64,000 bases of DNA from Palsa-504 sp963744575 (GTDB lineage: Bacteria; Actinomycetota; Actinomycetes; Streptosporangiales; Streptosporangiaceae): positions 1 through 64,000 of the forward strand of contig CAVUUF010000014.1 of the NCBI GenBank assembly GCA_963744575.1, read 5' to 3'. Shown piece after piece: positions 63,354-64,000 of the stretch (the first letter of the stretch is position 1; the number at the start of each line of letters is the position of its first letter). A program made the position numbers and the translations under genes. Below the pieces are notes generated by a model. That model was not told the origin of the DNA. It did no database searches and saw only the letters and a program-made list of their open reading frames with translations.

Positions 63354-64000
63354 GCGGGCTCATGGCCGGGCCGGGCCCGGTCGGCGGAGGGCAGGAGTTC
63401 GGCCGGACCTGGTGGGGACGGGCCTGGCTGGAGGCACTGGAGCAGCGGGCGCGGCTGGATCCCGACCGGCTGCCTCGCGGCCGGGAGTACGCGCGCTCCG
63501 GCGCCGTCGGTGACCTCACCCTCGCGCCCGGCGAGGCGCGGGCCAGGGTGCGGGGCAGGAAGACGGAGCCGTACCAGGTCAGGATCCGGGTGCGCCGGTT
63601 CGCCGACGACGAGTGGGACCGGGTACTCCAGGCCATCTCCGCCCGTCTGGGTCACGCGGCGGCACTGCTCGACGGCGAGCTGCCGCCGGAGATCGCCGAC
63701 GACGCGGCCGAGGCCGGGCTCGACCTGCTTCCCGTCGGCGGCGAGGTGGGGCCGCGCTGCGACTGCCCGGACGACGCGGACCCGTGCAAGCATTCCGCGG
63801 CGGCTTTTTATCTCATCGCCGACGCGCTGGACGCCGACCCGTTCGTCCTGTTCCTGCTGCGCGGCCGGACCCGCGATCAGGTGCTGGCCGGGATCCGGGC
63901 CCGCCGCCGCGGCGCGGCGCCGACGGTCGGTGCCGGGCCGCGTCCGGGATCACTGTCGGATGACGGCCAGCCGGCCGTGGACGCGGGTGTCGATGCCAGG
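63350..64000 (+). CDS. SWIM zinc-finger protein (cut by window end)
   Basis: The frame opens with GTG overlapping the SNF2 stop (GTGA) and is open to the last base, 217 codons so far. The SWIM motif is CDCPDDADPCKH near residue 145 (C-x-C-x-n-C-x-H). FGRTWWGRAWLEALEQRA and YQVRIRVRRF match the conserved N-terminal part of actinobacterial SWIM proteins that pair with an SNF2 helicase. The zinc finger may bind DNA or protein; function unknown. The C-terminus is outside the window. Confidence 0.82.
   Translation, partial: MSGLMAGPGPVGGGQEFGRTWWGRAWLEALEQRARLDPDRLPRGREYARSGAVGDLTLAPGEARARVRGRKTEPYQVRIRVRRFADDEWDRVLQAISARLGHAAALLDGELPPEIADDAAEAGLDLLPVGGEVGPRCDCPDDADPCKHSAAAFYLIADALDADPFVLFLLRGRTRDQVLAGIRARRRGAAPTVGAGPRPGSLSDDGQPAVDAGVDAR

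Noticed and set aside
63613..63963. 116-codon plus-strand frame near the window end
   Set aside because: Different frame inside the SWIM gene; Arg/Gly-rich shadow.

Overview
The window is very GC-rich and densely coded, with many GTG starts and ATGA/GTGA stop-start overlaps. It carries the actinobacterial phosphatidylinositol mannoside block (pgsA, an acyltransferase, pimA) next to pdxS/pdxT, yebC and ruvCAB. Together with a PPOX-type flavin/F420 protein, a SigE-family sigma factor and an EACC1 domain, this points to a GC-rich actinomycete, most likely of the Streptosporangiales or a relative. I infer this from gene content and order; no 16S or tRNA gene was seen.

Left part (0-29 kb) is conserved housekeeping synteny. 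Mostly on the minus strand, from high to low coordinates, it runs tex, thrS, a HIT-family phosphorylase, pgsA, PIM acyltransferase, pimA, a small LemA-like membrane protein, pdxS, pdxT, yebC, an Eis-like remnant, ruvC-ruvA-ruvB, yajC, secD-secF, apt, relA, an MBL hydrolase and aspS. Plus-strand inserts are an EF-G-like GTPase and a cyclophilin-DUF349 pair. The hisS gene that often lies between the MBL hydrolase and aspS is absent. AspRS has the two residues expected of a non-discriminating enzyme.

Middle part (29-47 kb) is accessory. It holds a flippase-like membrane protein with a degenerate kinase-like domain, a PPOX flavoprotein divergent from an inhibitory-type serpin, and a galC/galD-like aromatic-acid pair behind a textbook sigma-70 promoter with a GntR-like operator. 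It also holds dtd, an asparaginase, a TetR-controlled membrane protein, an alpha/beta hydrolase, a DinB/maleylpyruvate-isomerase-like protein, a MalY-type PLP enzyme and an amidohydrolase. A methyltransferase lies convergent to the amidohydrolase; its reading frame has lost its stop and runs antisense through that gene. Several gene remnants show active gene loss here (amidohydrolase N-terminus, acyl-CoA ligase pieces, probably a B3/B4-domain protein).

Right part (48-64 kb) is signalling and nucleic-acid enzymes. Two overlapping ECF-type sigma factors are followed by a truncated partner with a 15-bp tandem repeat and by an EACC1-membrane gene broken by two compensating frameshifts. Next comes a tight three-gene cassette: a receiver/thioredoxin-fold/flavin reductase fusion, a cyclic-nucleotide-binding histidine kinase and a UBP zinc-finger protein. 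This looks like a redox two-component system and is the most interesting intact unit of the window. Then come a NYN-LOTUS nuclease-like protein preceded by a two-unit 31-bp repeat that also occurs at the left edge of the window, an SNF2-type helicase with a zinc-ribbon partner, remnants of ArsR, P450 and Uma2 genes around a NUDIX hydrolase, and a second SNF2 helicase (frameshifted) overlapping a SWIM zinc-finger gene cut by the window edge. No rRNA, tRNA, CRISPR array, transposase or integrase was recognised.
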